A DNA stretch of 64,000 nt from Theocolax elegans. Taxonomy: Eukaryota; Arthropoda; Insecta; Hymenoptera; Cerocephalidae. Position 1 is the stretch's first letter, and each line of letters opens with the position of its first letter. The stretch is taken from positions 17,745,201 through 17,809,200 of the forward strand of contig CM047427.1 in NCBI GenBank assembly GCA_026168455.1, written 5' to 3'. Made by a program: the position numbers and the translations under genes. Below the pieces are notes generated by a model, which worked only from the letters and a program-made list of their open reading frames with translations, searched no databases and was not told the DNA's origin. This document shows positions 11,805-23,190 of this stretch, in pieces.

Positions 11805-12140
11805 AAGATGGCGGATTTAAAATAATGGACTTATTTTTTTGAAAAAAAGTGTTAATCACGTTGAAAACCTCTACTCCGGGCTTTTTGAGATTGCTCATTA
11901 TAAATCTTAAGTCAGAATTTCATAACTTAACACTCGAGATGGTGAATTTAAAATAATTAAGTTTATTTTACAAAAAAGGCATTTATTTATTTTAAAAAAT
12001 TATACACAAGAGTTTTTGAGATCACTGATTATAAATATAAAGGCAAATATTTTGTATTTATAAATTTAAACGGAAGACCTAAAGATAGTGAATTTAATAT
12101 TATCAACAAATCTATATACAAGTTTAATATTTTATTCTTA
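11805..12140. repeat. Degenerate tandem repeat, unit about 133 bp
   Basis: Successive blocks share a gatggcggatttaaaataat-like start, a T-rich run, a tttttgagattgctcatta-like phrase and a taaatcttaagtcag-like end. Two fairly clear units and a fading third are visible. No coding function. Confidence 0.4.
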
Positions 12141-12712
12141 GAAAATTTCTTATTTTGAATCCCAGATTAAAATAATACTTATTTCGTAAACTTTAAAGAT
12201 TCTGACTTCAGACTTGTTGACAGTGACCCCAAAAACCTCCATGTTGATTTTCAACGTGATATAACGCTATTTCATAAAAATGAATTGGCCATTTTGACTC
12301 CGCCATATTGAATTTAAAAATTTAGGAATTCCGACCCCGTATTCATAGTTAGCAATCTCAGAAACTCCTCTACACAAAATTTTAGAAAGATTGGATAAAA
12401 AATGAAAAATTATTTTTTTTGTAAAAAAACAAGATTTTTTGCAATTTGTTTATTTATAACTATTTTGCAATTTAGAACAATCAGTATTTTGTGAAGTAGT
12501 ATTGCAGAGAAATATCTAAGCTCCAATAAAAACATAAATTTGTCCAAGTAAGTCTAAAAATAAAAACTCCAAGCTAAAAAAGCCGCAATAATCGCTATAT
12601 ATATGTACCACTATGACTCCAAAGGGTTAAACAAATTAAAATAATTTTTTATAAAATATGAATGAGCACAATAATTCTCGCAGTCGAAATATTACATATT
12701 AAGTTATAAGTA

Positions 12713-12781
12713 AGACGTGTATAGAGAGAAAGAAGTGCTCTACTGATGAGTCCTACACACACTTCGGGACGAAACATGTTT
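12713..12781 (+). ncRNA. Hammerhead ribozyme, open-helix-III (type III) topology
   Basis: All conserved parts are present in order. Helix III 5' strand is 12713-12720. The cleavage triplet is GUA (12719-12721), with cleavage expected after 12721. Helix I is UAGAG (12722-12726) paired with CUCUA (12738-12742) around an 11-base loop. CUGAUGA is 12743-12749. Helix II is GUCC (12750-12753) paired with GGAC (12767-12770) around a 13-base loop. GAAA is 12771-12774. Helix III 3' strand runs to 12781: A-U, C-G, A-U, U.G, G-C, U-A, U.G, U-A. The core has no mismatch. Self-cleavage is predicted from the established motif, not shown. No retroelement frame is attached, so host function and age are open. 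Confidence 0.75.
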
Positions 12782-13159
12782 ATCGATGATTTTTCGGAAG
12801 AATGCATGGGTTTTTCTGTTCATATGGTATAAGTGCATTATCGAGTCTCCCGCCTACTCAAGGAGTCCCTTTTCATCAATAAATGGATTTAATTGAACTA
12901 AGGCGTTAGATAATTCGCCTTTTCCATTTTTTACATTGGTCATTTCATTGCCTCTTCTAAGGGGTAAAATATTGTGCATTACATTTTTATTTGTTACTAT
13001 TTTTTATCGTTGCACTTTTAATAAAGAGCCCTCTTTTCTGCAATTATCAAAAAATCGTAACACAAATGCCGTAGTTCAAACTACACGCGTAAATAATGAA
13101 AATCTGTCAAAAATACTAAATTCTTTATTGACATTTTGAACAATAAATGTCTGTGGTAG

Positions 13160-13259
13160 NNNNNNNNNNNNNNNNNNNNNNNNNNNNNNNNNNNNNNNNN
13201 NNNNNNNNNNNNNNNNNNNNNNNNNNNNNNNNNNNNNNNNNNNNNNNNNNNNNNNNNNN
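13160..13259. other. Assembly gap of exactly 100 N
   Basis: A run of 100 N, a conventional placeholder length, directly abuts the minisatellite. The true distance and repeat number are therefore unknown. Confidence 0.98.
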
Positions 13260-14136
13260 GGATTTCCTGGATACTTCGGGAATTTCTGAAATATTTCAGA
13301 AAGACTCCACTTATTACGGGTTTTCTCGATATTTCGGGAATTTTGTTGTTTCTGAGGATTTCTGGAATACTCTACTAATTATGGGATTTCCAGGATATTT
13401 GGGAATTTCTGAGATATTTCGGAATGACCTACTAATACGGGATTCCTGGATATTCTCGAGAATATCTGAGAATTTCGTGATGATCCTACCAATTACGGGA
13501 TTTCCTGGATCTTTCGGTAATTGCTGAGGTCATTAAAAAAAACTCCACTAAGTATGATATTTCCTGGTATTTTGAGAATTTCTGTGGTATTTTGGATAAC
13601 TCTACAAAATAAGGGTTTCCTGGATATTTCGGGAATTTCTGAGGTATTTTCTGGTAACTCTACTAATTACGGGATTTCCAGGATATTTCGGTATTTCTGA
13701 GATATTGTGGTATGACCTACTAATTACGGAGTTCCAGGATATTTCGGGATTTCTGAGATATTTTGGAATGACGCTACTAAGTTACGGGATTCCTTGATAT
13801 TTCGGGAATACTGAGGAAATTCGTGATGACTCTACCATTACGGGATTTCCTGGATATTTCGGGAATTTCTTAGGAAATTCGGGATAACACCAATAATAAC
13901 GGAATTTCCTGGATATTTCGGGAATTTCTGAGGTATTTCTGGGTAAATCTACTAATAAGGTATTTCCTGGATATTTCGGGAATTTTTGAATATTCAGAAT
14001 GACTCCACTAATTATGGTATTTCCTGAATATTTGCTGGAATATCTGAGGAAATCGGGATGGATCTACCAATTACCGGGATTTCCTGGATCTTTCGTAATT
14101 CCGAGTATTTCGGGATGATTCTACCTATTACGGGAT
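13260..14136. repeat. Minisatellite, unit about 60 bp
   Basis: About 14-15 imperfect head-to-tail units. Each has a tacgggatttcctggatatt-like phrase, then tcgggaatttctgag and a gactctac-like end. Units differ by small indels and substitutions. An open frame across the gap is a by-product. The array stops mid-unit exactly where the gypsy LTR begins at 14137. Confidence 0.9.
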
Positions 14137-14303
14137 TGGTTCGTTCGTCGCGCGCGCCTGCGTCACTCTGAAGAGCTCGACGCCTTACTATCGCCTTTTG
14201 TTCCTATCGCTGTAGCTTCTTCGGTAAGGTAGATAATTACCTTATTGGCTACACTAGTTACAATTCGTATATATACATCTATCTACAAGGTATCGTTATA
14301 ACA
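14137..14303 (-). repeat. 3' LTR of the gypsy element
   Basis: Matches 18609-18775. On the plus strand it begins tggttcgttcg and ends ataaca, giving TG..CA termini. It has a short G+C-rich start (cgcgcgcgcc) and a (ta) run near its end. Confidence 0.9.
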
Positions 14304-14577
14304 ATCGGCCTATCCTGATACGGAGGACACGGTGTCCTCTTCGTTAACGCTATCGTCTTCCTCGTCGTAACATTCATTCGCAGGATCTTCAAATAATACC
14401 AAGGCTTCAATCGCTCCGGTGATAGTATGGATCGTAAATTCGTTGCTTAATTGGATACCCCGGAATATCTGTTACTACATATCTATCATTGTCCAATTTT
14501 TCTTGATGACATAAGGTCCGATAATTGCTTACCCATTTTAGCACTACCCGGAACGTCAGAAGCAGTGGGTTGTATCA

Positions 14578-17091
14578 TTACATAGTTTCCTTTCGCATAT
14601 TCACGGTACGGTTTACGACGCAAATTATACGCATGTGACATGGTTTCTTTATTGTTACACAGTTTCGTTGATACATCTTCTCGCAGTTTGATTCGCTCAT
14701 CAATAAAATCACTATATACAAAATCATCGTTATCGCCTCTAATACAACATCGGTTTCTCCTCTACGAATCTCATATCCTAATAGCACCTCGGATGGTGTT
14801 CTACAAGTTGTCGCATGGATTGTGCTGTTCAATGCAATCTGCACACGTTTCAACACCTCAGGCCAATCAGTAGGAGCAGATATAAGCTTACATATCGCAG
14901 GGACGATCGTGCGATTGTACCGTTCAATTTGCCCATTCGCCCTGGGTGTTGCACGGCGATGCAGGTGTGTTTGATACCCATTAACTCGCAAAATTCGCGA
15001 AACTCGTTCCCAGTGAATGCAGATCCGCGATCAGAGATTATACGGCGCGGTACACCGAATATACTGAATAGATTTTTCAAATTTTAATAGCCTCATTCGC
15101 GGCGGTTGTCTTCGTAGGCTCAAGGACTATAAATTTAGAGAATCCGTCAATAACCTCGAAAATATGACGATATTGTTTTGTCGAACGGAATAAGCGGACC
15201 AACGTGATCAATATGGATCGTGTCCCACGGTTGGGATCCTTTGTCGATCGGATGCAAGAAACCTTCCTTAATCTTAGCCTTTTTTCCGTATTCCATACAT
15301 TTAACACAGTTTATAATACATTTTTTCACGAATTTTCGCATGTTATTAAAATAAAAACCCTTTCTTAATTCATTTACAGTTTTATCGTATCCTAGTGTGC
15401 CAATTCGTTGTGAACATTAAGAACAAGTTCCTTCCTCATTCCGCGAGGAACTACTAACAATCTTTTATCGTTAATGACACGAAATAATTTATCGTCGATT
15501 ACAAGATAATCATTTAAACCATTACAACCCGATTTCACCTTAGTCTTTATCTCTTGTATTTCGCCGTCGGAAAGTTGCGCCAGTGCGATCGAGTCACTAG
15601 TCGTGTCAGCCGCAATAGTATGTACATCAAATTGCCTACTTAACACATCTACGTGTCCCATTTGATTCCCTTTTCGATGTCGAATTTCATAATTAAACTC
15701 ATGAAGCTGTAAACTCCACCTACATATTTTCGCATTGACAGTTTTTTTCTCTAACGTTTGTTTCAAAGCGGCGCAATCGGTTACAATAACAAACGGTTTC
15801 CCCAATTAAAAAGACACGAAAGCGTTCCAGTGCCCTGACGATCGCGAGCGTTTCTAACTCAAAGCTATGATAATTTCTTTCACTATCTGTTGTCTTAGCG
15901 CTAAAATAAAATACGGGATGTAACAGACCATCCTCGTGCCGCTGGAGTAACACCGCTCCATAACCCCTCGAACTCGCGTCGGTATGCAGCTCTGTTTCCT
16001 TGTCGTAATCAAACACCTTTAAAACAGGCTCATTTGTTAAAATTAACTTTAATCTATTGATCGCGTCTATGTGTTCTTGTTTAATTTCAAATTTATTATT
16101 TTACGTAAGAGTTCAGTAAGCGGTAAGGCTATTTGAGCGTACTGAGGTACAAATTTCCGAAAATACTCGGTTAACCCCAGAAAACCCTTAAGCTGCCTCG
16201 GTGTTTGTGGTACAGGGAACAGTGCTACCGCCGATGTCTTAAAATTTCCCGGTCTGACTTCGTTAAATTTCAACCGATACCCCAAATACTCTAACTCGCT
16301 TACTACAAATGAACATTTGTCGATTCTTGGTTCTAATCCATAATTTCGCATTAAATCCGTAACTTCCTTAATAATTACAATATTTTCGTTAACTGTTTCG
16401 GTCGCGATTAAAAAATCGTCAAAGAATATTAATAGTTTCTTATCGTTAATCAGATCACGGAATAAATGCTCGATAAACTCGGAAAAAATCAAAGGTGAAT
16501 TCCGCAAACCAAACGGAGCTACTTTAAACTCGAATAAACCATTCGCCGTGATAAAAGCGGTATACTTAATCGACTCGGGGTGTACAAAAACGTGAAAAAA
16601 AGCGTCTTTTAAATCAATACGCGTAAGAATTTCTTACTACCAGCTGCTGCAACCAAATCTTCGATTCTCGGGATCGGGCGATTCATGGATACGGTGATCT
16701 TGTTCAGCTCCCTATAGTCCACGCAGAGGCGATAATCTCCTCCCTTCTTCTTGGCTAGCGTCACCGGGCTCGCATACTCCGAGTTCCTTCGCTGAATGTA
16801 ATCTTTCTCGAGCCACTCGTTCGTAATCGCTTGGATCGCCTTTTCTTCGTATATGGAAAAGCGTCTAGGCTGCGCTCGAATTAATTTGTCCGTACGCACC
16901 TCAATCCTCAATTGCACAGGACAACTTCTTGGTCCTCGATTCCGATTATTCAAACAAGATGTAATAGCAGTCCTTATTTCCGCCTGCTCGTCAATCGTCA
17001 ATGTCGGGTTAATGTCAAGTTGAGGCGAATCCGTTTCGATATCGATATTCATAATAGATTGGGACAAAAGCAGTCTCGTCAGCATCAGCAT
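14578..17091 (-). pseudogene. Gypsy pol: reverse transcriptase, RNase H, integrase, broken
   Basis: Open blocks in order: 17091-16609 (start of reverse transcriptase, YRLCVDYRELNKI), 16507-16067 (FFDDFLIA catalytic box and the LKGFLGLTEYFRKF thumb motif), 16016-15720 and 15805-15392 (RNase H and linker, TELHTDASSRGYGAVLL, FELETLAIVRALE), 15341-15077 in two frames (integrase zinc-binding CVKCMEYGK and IHIDHVGPL), 15080-14850 (IISDRGSAFTG) and 14991-14578 (GQIERYNRT). The D-D-E integrase triad can be seen across these blocks. At least four frame changes and a small overlap of blocks mean it cannot make an intact Pol as written. Confidence 0.85.
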
Positions 17092-18427
17092 TCAAAATGA
17101 TCGTATTGCCTTCCTTCCTCCATACGGTTTTATCAAGGAAACATCGTCCTAATACCATGTCCACCACCATCGAATCATCCGGAACAATAAAAGCGGTGAT
17201 CTCGTACAAGTGACCGTCAATTAAACCATTAAATTGAACTGCTTGATGACACGTTACGGTACTATTACCAAAACATCGTAATACGACAGTATATTGAAAA
17301 ATGTTATTTATACCTGTAAGAGATAGACAACAATGTTTAATCAAATTTAACGGACTACCCGAAACGAGTAAAACATCCAATTCCGTGACTCCTATCAAAC
17401 ATTTTTTTGAGTACGCATTACTATCAGGTGTAACCGGTCGATCGATATTCATTACAACATTGTTTGAATTTTCCTGTCTTACCGAACCGGAGTTCCCTGC
17501 TGTACACAATCGTGCAATGTGTCCTGGAGTGTTACACTTGAAACACACGAGCGCTCGACCATTGTTTACATTTCTTGCTTGTTTTGGTTCCGACGCTGCT
17601 GCTTCACGCTGTCCTCGTAAACATTGCTCACCTCGAACTGCCGACTTGTTTTCATGACGATTGCTCTCCCGAGCATCTCTCCGTCCTTCATAATTTCGAC
17701 GACCATTTGGAGTAAACTCACCCAACGAACTCGAGATTCCTTTTATCGCCCTTAACAGACCATCGAGAGTGTCGTGCTGTCCCGATGCAAGCTGTACACG
17801 TACAGTAAAATTGTCGATACCTCTGATAATATGGGTGATGCATTCACCGTCCGTCAACTCCGCTCTCCTCGCTAGACTCAATTTCTCCAAGGCGTAATCC
17901 TCCAGCCTTTCATTTCGCCGCCACGTACGAGCACGCATTTTCTCCATGAGTTGTCCGATGTCTCTCACCTCTCCGAACATCTCTTTGAGTTTGACCTTGA
18001 GGTTACCCCACGGTAACGTCCATAACTCCTCTTGCGTCTCGTACCATTGCTTCGCCCTTCCGGCCAATTTGTTTGTCGCCAACATCTTCACAACATCATC
18101 CGTCAGTTGATACGCAGTACTGATAACCTCAATTTTCCTTAACCAGGTCTCTAACGTCATCGAAGTATCTTCACTAAAGTTGTAAGTCGGTATCTGCGCC
18201 GCGACTTCGCTATACGGCGGTCTTCGCGAAATGCGATCTTCGTTGGAATTCACATTTTCTATGGGGCTGCGTAGCTGATTGATCTCTCTATCCCTCACCT
18301 CCAGAAGCTGTGTCATCTGCGTAAGTTGCGACATCATCGCTTCGAGTGCTTTCTGGAATCTTAGTCGCTCCTCGTTCTGATTTACCACGAGGGTTTCGAG
18401 ATGCCTCGCGTAGCGTTCTTCCGCCAT
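17015..18427 (-). CDS. Gypsy Gag with C-terminal protease region
   Basis: One open frame of 470 codons. The start MAEERYARH fits the first ATG after the leader. The N-terminal third is a charged coiled-coil-like helix, followed by a capsid-like region (LETWLRKIEVIS..., KLAGRAKQWYE), a basic linker and one zinc knuckle CFKCNTPGHIARLC (C-x2-C-x4-H-x4-C) near residue 295, which binds RNA. After this comes a retropepsin-like region with LLVSGSPLNLI and VDMVLGRCFL. In active proteases the first motif carries the catalytic Asp (D-S/T-G). Here no Asp stands before SG, so the protease is probably inactive. The pol reading frame overlaps the 3' end by 77 bases, consistent with frameshift expression. 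Confidence 0.85.
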   Translation of the reverse strand: MAEERYARHLETLVVNQNEERLRFQKALEAMMSQLTQMTQLLEVRDREINQLRSPIENVNSNEDRISRRPPYSEVAAQIPTYNFSEDTSMTLETWLRKIEVISTAYQLTDDVVKMLATNKLAGRAKQWYETQEELWTLPWGNLKVKLKEMFGEVRDIGQLMEKMRARTWRRNERLEDYALEKLSLARRAELTDGECITHIIRGIDNFTVRVQLASGQHDTLDGLLRAIKGISSSLGEFTPNGRRNYEGRRDARESNRHENKSAVRGEQCLRGQREAAASEPKQARNVNNGRALVCFKCNTPGHIARLCTAGNSGSVRQENSNNVVMNIDRPVTPDSNAYSKKCLIGVTELDVLLVSGSPLNLIKHCCLSLTGINNIFQYTVVLRCFGNSTVTCHQAVQFNGLIDGHLYEITAFIVPDDSMVVDMVLGRCFLDKTVWRKEGNTIILNADADETAFVPIYYEYRYRNGFAST

Positions 18428-18608
18428 TTTGATGTTCTTCCGGTATTTTAGATCGAATTCGAATTACTCGGCCGTGTAGGTTGAGAAAATCCCACTTCTG
18501 ATTCTGTGAGAGTAACGGGGAGGCGGCACAGGTCAGGTAAAAAGAAGAATAAGGGTTACTTGATTATGTCTTTAATATCGTTCAATATATATATGACGCT
18601 CGTTACTT

Positions 18609-18775
18609 TGGTTCGTTCGTCGCGCGCGCCTGCGTCACTCTGAAGAGTTCGGCGCCTTACTATCGCCTTTTGTTCCTATCGCTGTAGCTTCTTCGGTAAG
18701 GTAGATAATTACCTTATTGGCTACACTAGTTACAATTCGTATATATACATCTATCTACAAGGTATCGTTATAACA
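18609..18775 (-). repeat. 5' LTR of the gypsy element
   Basis: Matches 14137-14303, with gagttcggcg here against gagctcgacg there as the visible difference. For the minus-strand element this is the upstream LTR and would hold its promoter. The primer-binding site next to it was not recognised with confidence. Confidence 0.9.
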
Positions 18776-19180
18776 ATTATAAATCGTCGCTCAACATACT
18801 TAATTCACATTTGTTTCGCCATAGATACCACTGTGTCATTCACAAGTCTAAGTATATGTATTTTGTAGATAATTGTGGAATTGTGCTTTTAGTTTACAAA
18901 AACAGTAAGTCGTACACAGTGGGTTTTTAGAAATTTTTGTGCCGTACAAACTTGAAACTAACAAGGAGAGGCCGCAACCTCTGGAAAACGGATGCTTACC
19001 AAACTCTAGGATATGATTTCTACTATTTCGGCTTGCATCGACATGCAGGCTCGGTACTTAGCAGATAGGTTAAGAGAGGGAAAAGGGTGTACGGAACAAC
19101 TATCCCCTTCCCCACCTAACTGCGATGTTGTTTCATAATCCTAACATCCTTTGTTTCAGCCTCGATCGCACGTTTAATTG
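18776..19180. other. Stretch between gypsy and BEL/Pao, with a foldback-family end
   Basis: No gene. Near 18953-19015 there is an end block (actaacaagg, then cctctggaaaacggat-like sequence and accaaactctaggatatg) that resembles the termini of the foldback family at 33571, 24547 and 29007. The rest is unremarkable. Confidence 0.4.
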
Positions 19181-19182
19181 GA

Positions 19183-20990
19183 ATGGACCTAAACCTGGAA
19201 CTGTTCGCGGGACTGACATTAGCTGACCCTCAATTTTATAGACCTGACTCAGTAGACGTTATACTTAGCGCAGATGTATTCGGTCAATTACTTCGAAGCT
19301 ACAAAGCTTCCCGCACTCAGCCTTAACTGCTCAAGACATGACTTTTGGCTGGATTGTATCGGGCCCTATTCGTGCAAGCAAGTCACGGCGGGCGGTGACA
19401 CGTTCTAACACTTCTCTTCAATTTTTACATTGTGCGACTGATGAATTACCGTCACCGAAATCAAAATTCAATAATGAAGAAGAAGCTTATGAGAAGCTAT
19501 TTAGGGGAACGTACTCTCGCGATCGCGACAGCCATTTCATTGTTCGGCTTCCTTTAAAATCTAACCTATCCGCTGCTGCCGTAGAAACGCGACGTATGGC
19601 GATCGATACGTTAAATAACATGCATAGGCGCTTTACTTGAGACTCGAAACTCGCAGACGGATATCGGGAATTTATGTCTACCTACGAACGGTTAGGTCAC
19701 ATGACGAGAGTACCTGAAGGGGAAATTAATAATGCTAATGCTTGGTATCTACCACTCCACGCAGTCATTCAATCGTCGCCATCCAATTGGAAAATCCGAG
19801 TAGTCTTCGATGTTTTTCGTGAACGTACAAAAAGGAATGCTTAAACGACTTCCTTCTACCAGGGCCCGCACTCCAACGTGATCTCTCGTTAATCTTATTA
19901 AATTGGCGGCAATATAAATTTGCTTTCACCGCGGATATTGTTAAAATGTTTCGTCAGACAAAGGTCGTCCCGGAGGATAAGGATTTTCAGCAAATCGTTT
20001 GGGCACCCAGTCCAACTGACGCGCCCGTGGACTACCGATTAACGACGGTAACTTACGGTACGTCGTGCGCTCCGTATTTAGCAATTCGCACCCTTATTCA
20101 GCTAGTTCTGAATGAAAAATGTCGATTTCCCCTTGGCTCTCGCTATTTAAATTCTAATACTTATGTCGATGACACCTTCGCGGGAGCTGACGAACTCTCT
20201 GAAACCGTTCGTACACGCCAAGAGCTTATTAACCTTCTAAATTCTGCGGGCATTAAGTTAGATAAATGGGCCGCGAATTATCCTGCATTGCTACCCCCTC
20301 GCAAAACATTAGAAGTTCAATGGAACTCCGCTCAGGATGAATTCAGATTTACGACGTTAGATTTAAAAACCTTGCTAGGCGCATCTATGAAGCGCTCTAT
20401 TTTATCGAATATTTCTCGCTTATTTGACCCACTTGGTTGGCTATCACCAATTACCGTGAACGCTAAGATTTTAATGCAAGATATTGGATCCTTAAGTGCG
20501 ACTGGGACGCTCCCCTACCGCAGAAATTACAAGAACGGTGGGTAGAATATTGTAGTTCTTCATCGTCTGATCCCAGGCTATCAATACATCGTTGGTTAGG
20601 TTCTTCGATCGATTCAATACTTCAAATTCATGGGTTTTCAGACGCGTCTTCCCGAACCTTTGCCGCAGCAGTATATATCCGTAAAAATGAAGGCAATGGT
20701 AGGTTTCGCGTGTCGCTGTTAGGTGCAAAAAGTAAGGTTGCACCTGTCAAAACCGTTAGTACCCCGAACCTTGAGTTATGTGGTGCCGCACTTCTCGTGA
20801 AACTTATTAAACACGTGTGTGAATTAGATTTTTTAAAGACTCTCTCGATTTTTGCATGGACTGACAGTCAAATTGTATTAACGTGGTTAAGAAAGTACCC
20901 GTGTTATTGGAAAACATTTGTTGCGAACCGTGTATCATTTATATTGCACCAACTAGCGCAATATTTGTGAAAAATAACAACGCGCAGCGA
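19183..20990 (+). pseudogene. BEL/Pao retrotransposon pol fragment 1
   Basis: Plus-strand remains in BEL/Pao order. The protease end is 19183-19330 (LTLADPQFYRPDSVDVILSA, then a stop). The link to reverse transcriptase is 19338-19640 (FGWIVSGPI). The polymerase core is 19946-20545 with the SNTYVDDTFAGA catalytic box and LSNISRLFDPLGWLSPI. RNase H is about 20560-20970 with TPNLELCGAALLVKLI and FAWTDSQIVLTWL. Stops and frame changes near 19330, 19640-19945 and 20545 show that it is dead. Gag, integrase and LTRs belonging to this copy were not identified. It ends near 20990, where a second, different BEL/Pao sequence begins. Confidence 0.85.
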
Positions 20991-20999
20991 TATAAGAAA

Positions 21000-23190
21000 A
21001 CTAAACCGGTCGCAGCCTAAAGCATGACTTCAATTAACGGCGAAGCAAACTTTTACATGCACGATTGGGCATCAAGCGATCCACAAGTTGTGGAAAGCGA
21101 TGAGAGAAGAATTGAAATTAAAGATCATAGTAACCTATGCGATAAAGATGAACGAGTATTAGGTCTTTATTGGGATCAGGTAAACGATGAATTAAGTTCT
21201 AATGTAAGGATCCGCAAAATTGCGGCGAACATTACGCACGGAGATATAAAACCTACGAAACGTGAGTTGTTTAGTATCGCGATATCAGTACGATCCCTTC
21301 GGTTTATTAGCACAATTCACGATTCAAGCGAGGTTAATAATACAAAACGTATGACGCAGCGGTATCGGTTGGGACGATCAGATATGTGACGAGGAATTTT
21401 TCCGTGGCTGTTTTGGTTAAGAGATCTTAAAGAAATGCATAAGTGCAAGATTCCGCGTTGCTATATACCGACCACCGCGAACTAAGTAAACACAATCACA
21501 TACGTTTTGCAATGCGAGTTTACAACAATTCGTGGCAGTCGCAAACTTAAGAGGACGCCGTATCGACATGCTTACCGACGTTTACAGATTCAAACTTTAC
21601 AAAACCAATAATCACTTTTTTCATAATGTATGAGCTATCCCCCCTATGTTTTGATAGAAGCTAGCGGAGACAACTCATAAAATTTTTAAAATTTATAAAT
21701 TCTCTAATTAAAGTTTGAATCCGTAAAAGTCGGTAAGCATGTCGGTTCGGCGTCCTCTTAAGAAATTAATTACCAAATGGTGACGTTTACGTATCACTAA
21801 TAATATCAAAATCTAGGGTTGTTCCAGTCAAACTCTTGACAGTACCGCAATTAGAGTTGCTCGCGGCTCACCTCGATGCGCGAATGGCGAGGGCATCGCG
21901 GATGAACTTGAAATTAAAATACTCAATAGAATTTTTTGGTCGGACTCGAGAACGGTATTACAATGGATACAATCAGGAACACAATCTAAAAAAATGTATG
22001 ACCAAGGATAACCCAGTTGACGACGTGACGCGCTTATCTGATACACCGTCACGCGGGAACGAATGTTGGTTTACGGAACCTGAGATTCTAATAGAAAAGC
22101 AGGAAAATTGATCGAAACAAAAAATATTAAGCGCGAGTACGAAACTCGCGATCGAAGAACTCGAAAGAAAAGGACATTTATAGGTATGACGTGCTATTAA
22201 TAGTACCCAGAATCGTGAGGTTACTAGGATGGACAGGACTCGTAATATATGCTAAAAAGATAAGAAATTTGTATAACAAATGGAGGGGTAAACCGCGAGT
22301 AGTGCCGTCGGTAACGTCGAATCTTGAATCGGAGAAGTTTTGGTTCCGCGAAGTTCAATCCACGTGTTTTTCCACCAAAGTTCGTCAACTATCAAAGAAA
22401 CAAACCATTATCGCGAGGGAGTAAAATATTAGCTATAAAACTTTATCTAGACGAAGAAGGCATTTTCAAGGCGCGAGGTGGCGTAACAAAAATAAACAAT
22501 ATCAATTTAAAAAATCAACCGATAATTCTTAATGCTAAGCGTTAGGCAGTCAAATGTTTGATAAGTCACTACCACAGGCGGTGATGGAATATATTCTTTG
22601 ATATATTATTTATTTATAAGATTCCTTTATTTATAAATATAATATACAATATATTTGATATGGAAGCACACAATATATATAAAATTATATAGTATATAGA
22701 AGGTTAGCTGCATCGTGGTGGTGGTCTTTCTCGTACTGACTCTCAACTAGACTGCTTCCTTCCTTTCTTCCGCTGTTAACTGCTTTGCAGGGTCAGGGAA
22801 AAAAACTGCAGGTCAGTTTTGCCCTCGATTCATCCTTATGAAAGTAATGGGAGGAATCGTATGGCAAAATAGTGTGTGAGAATCGTTGTATTCCAACAGG
22901 CGGTATTTCACGAAATCGCGGAAACCGTTGTTATCAAACTGCATCGAAGATTTTACATCATTGGTCTTCGAACACGGTTGCGTTACCTCGCGAAAAAATG
23001 CATTACATGTCGCTTACGTAGAGGAAAGCCACATTATCCACCGATGGCCGACTTACCACGGAGTCGTTTAACTTATCAGCAACGACCGTTTAAATACTGT
23101 AGGGTTGGTTATTTCGGAAACTGTACGAAAGTATCAACACGCATTACAAAGTTGTCTATCCGCTATTGTATTCAGTTTCCGTTATTTAAA
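21000..23190 (+). pseudogene. BEL/Pao fragment 2: polymerase end, RNase H, integrase, interrupted
   Basis: Starts within the polymerase (about 21024-21389, with HDWASSDPQVVES and LGLYWDQVNDEL). It passes RNase H at 21836-22111 (TVPQLELLAAHLDARMA, DNPVDDVTRL) and then the integrase N-terminal region at about 22330-22545 (LYLDEEGIFKARGGV, PIIL). It resumes at 22876-23100 with LHRRFYIIGLRTRLRYL and the zinc ligands CITCRLRRGKPHYPP. It repeats RNase H motifs already present in fragment 1 with different sequence, so it is a separate copy. A 217-bp TIR element (21546-21762) and about 330 bp of unrelated AT-rich DNA (22546-22870) interrupt it. Confidence 0.75.
21546..21762. mobile_element. 217-bp MITE flanked by TTAA
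   Basis: The inverted ends start cTTAAGAGGACGCCG and include cgacatgcttaccgac and a attcaaacttta-like block on both sides, about 55 bases in all with few mismatches. TTAA lies at both outer ends, which is the piggyBac-type target duplication. No coding capacity. It lies inside the BEL/Pao remains, so it is younger than that element. Confidence 0.7.

Larger units (their letters stand above)
10811..13159. other. Non-coding stretch upstream of receptor A
   Basis: No gene is supported. The stretch holds degenerate gtattcga-type repeats (11300-11470), a possible SINE-head fragment near 11740-11800 (a box-B-like gttcgattccc), roughly 133-bp degenerate tandem units (11805-12140) and the hammerhead at 12713-12781. 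It ends at the assembly gap. Confidence 0.5.
14137..18775 (-). mobile_element. Ty3/gypsy LTR retrotransposon, decayed
   Basis: The element is about 4.64 kb in minus orientation, bounded by two 167-bp LTRs that differ at only about two positions. Order from the 5' LTR: gag with a zinc knuckle and protease region, reverse transcriptase, RNase H, integrase, which is the gypsy order. No env-like frame was seen. The near-identical LTRs suggest fairly recent insertion, yet pol is broken by several frameshifts. Some of these may be sequencing errors, since frames resume quickly. No 5-bp target duplication is evident; the left flank is minisatellite and the right flank is not. Confidence 0.9.

Noticed and set aside
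13260..14136. CRISPR-like array
   Set aside because: Units of about 60 bp are contiguous and imperfect with no unique spacers; this is a eukaryotic minisatellite.
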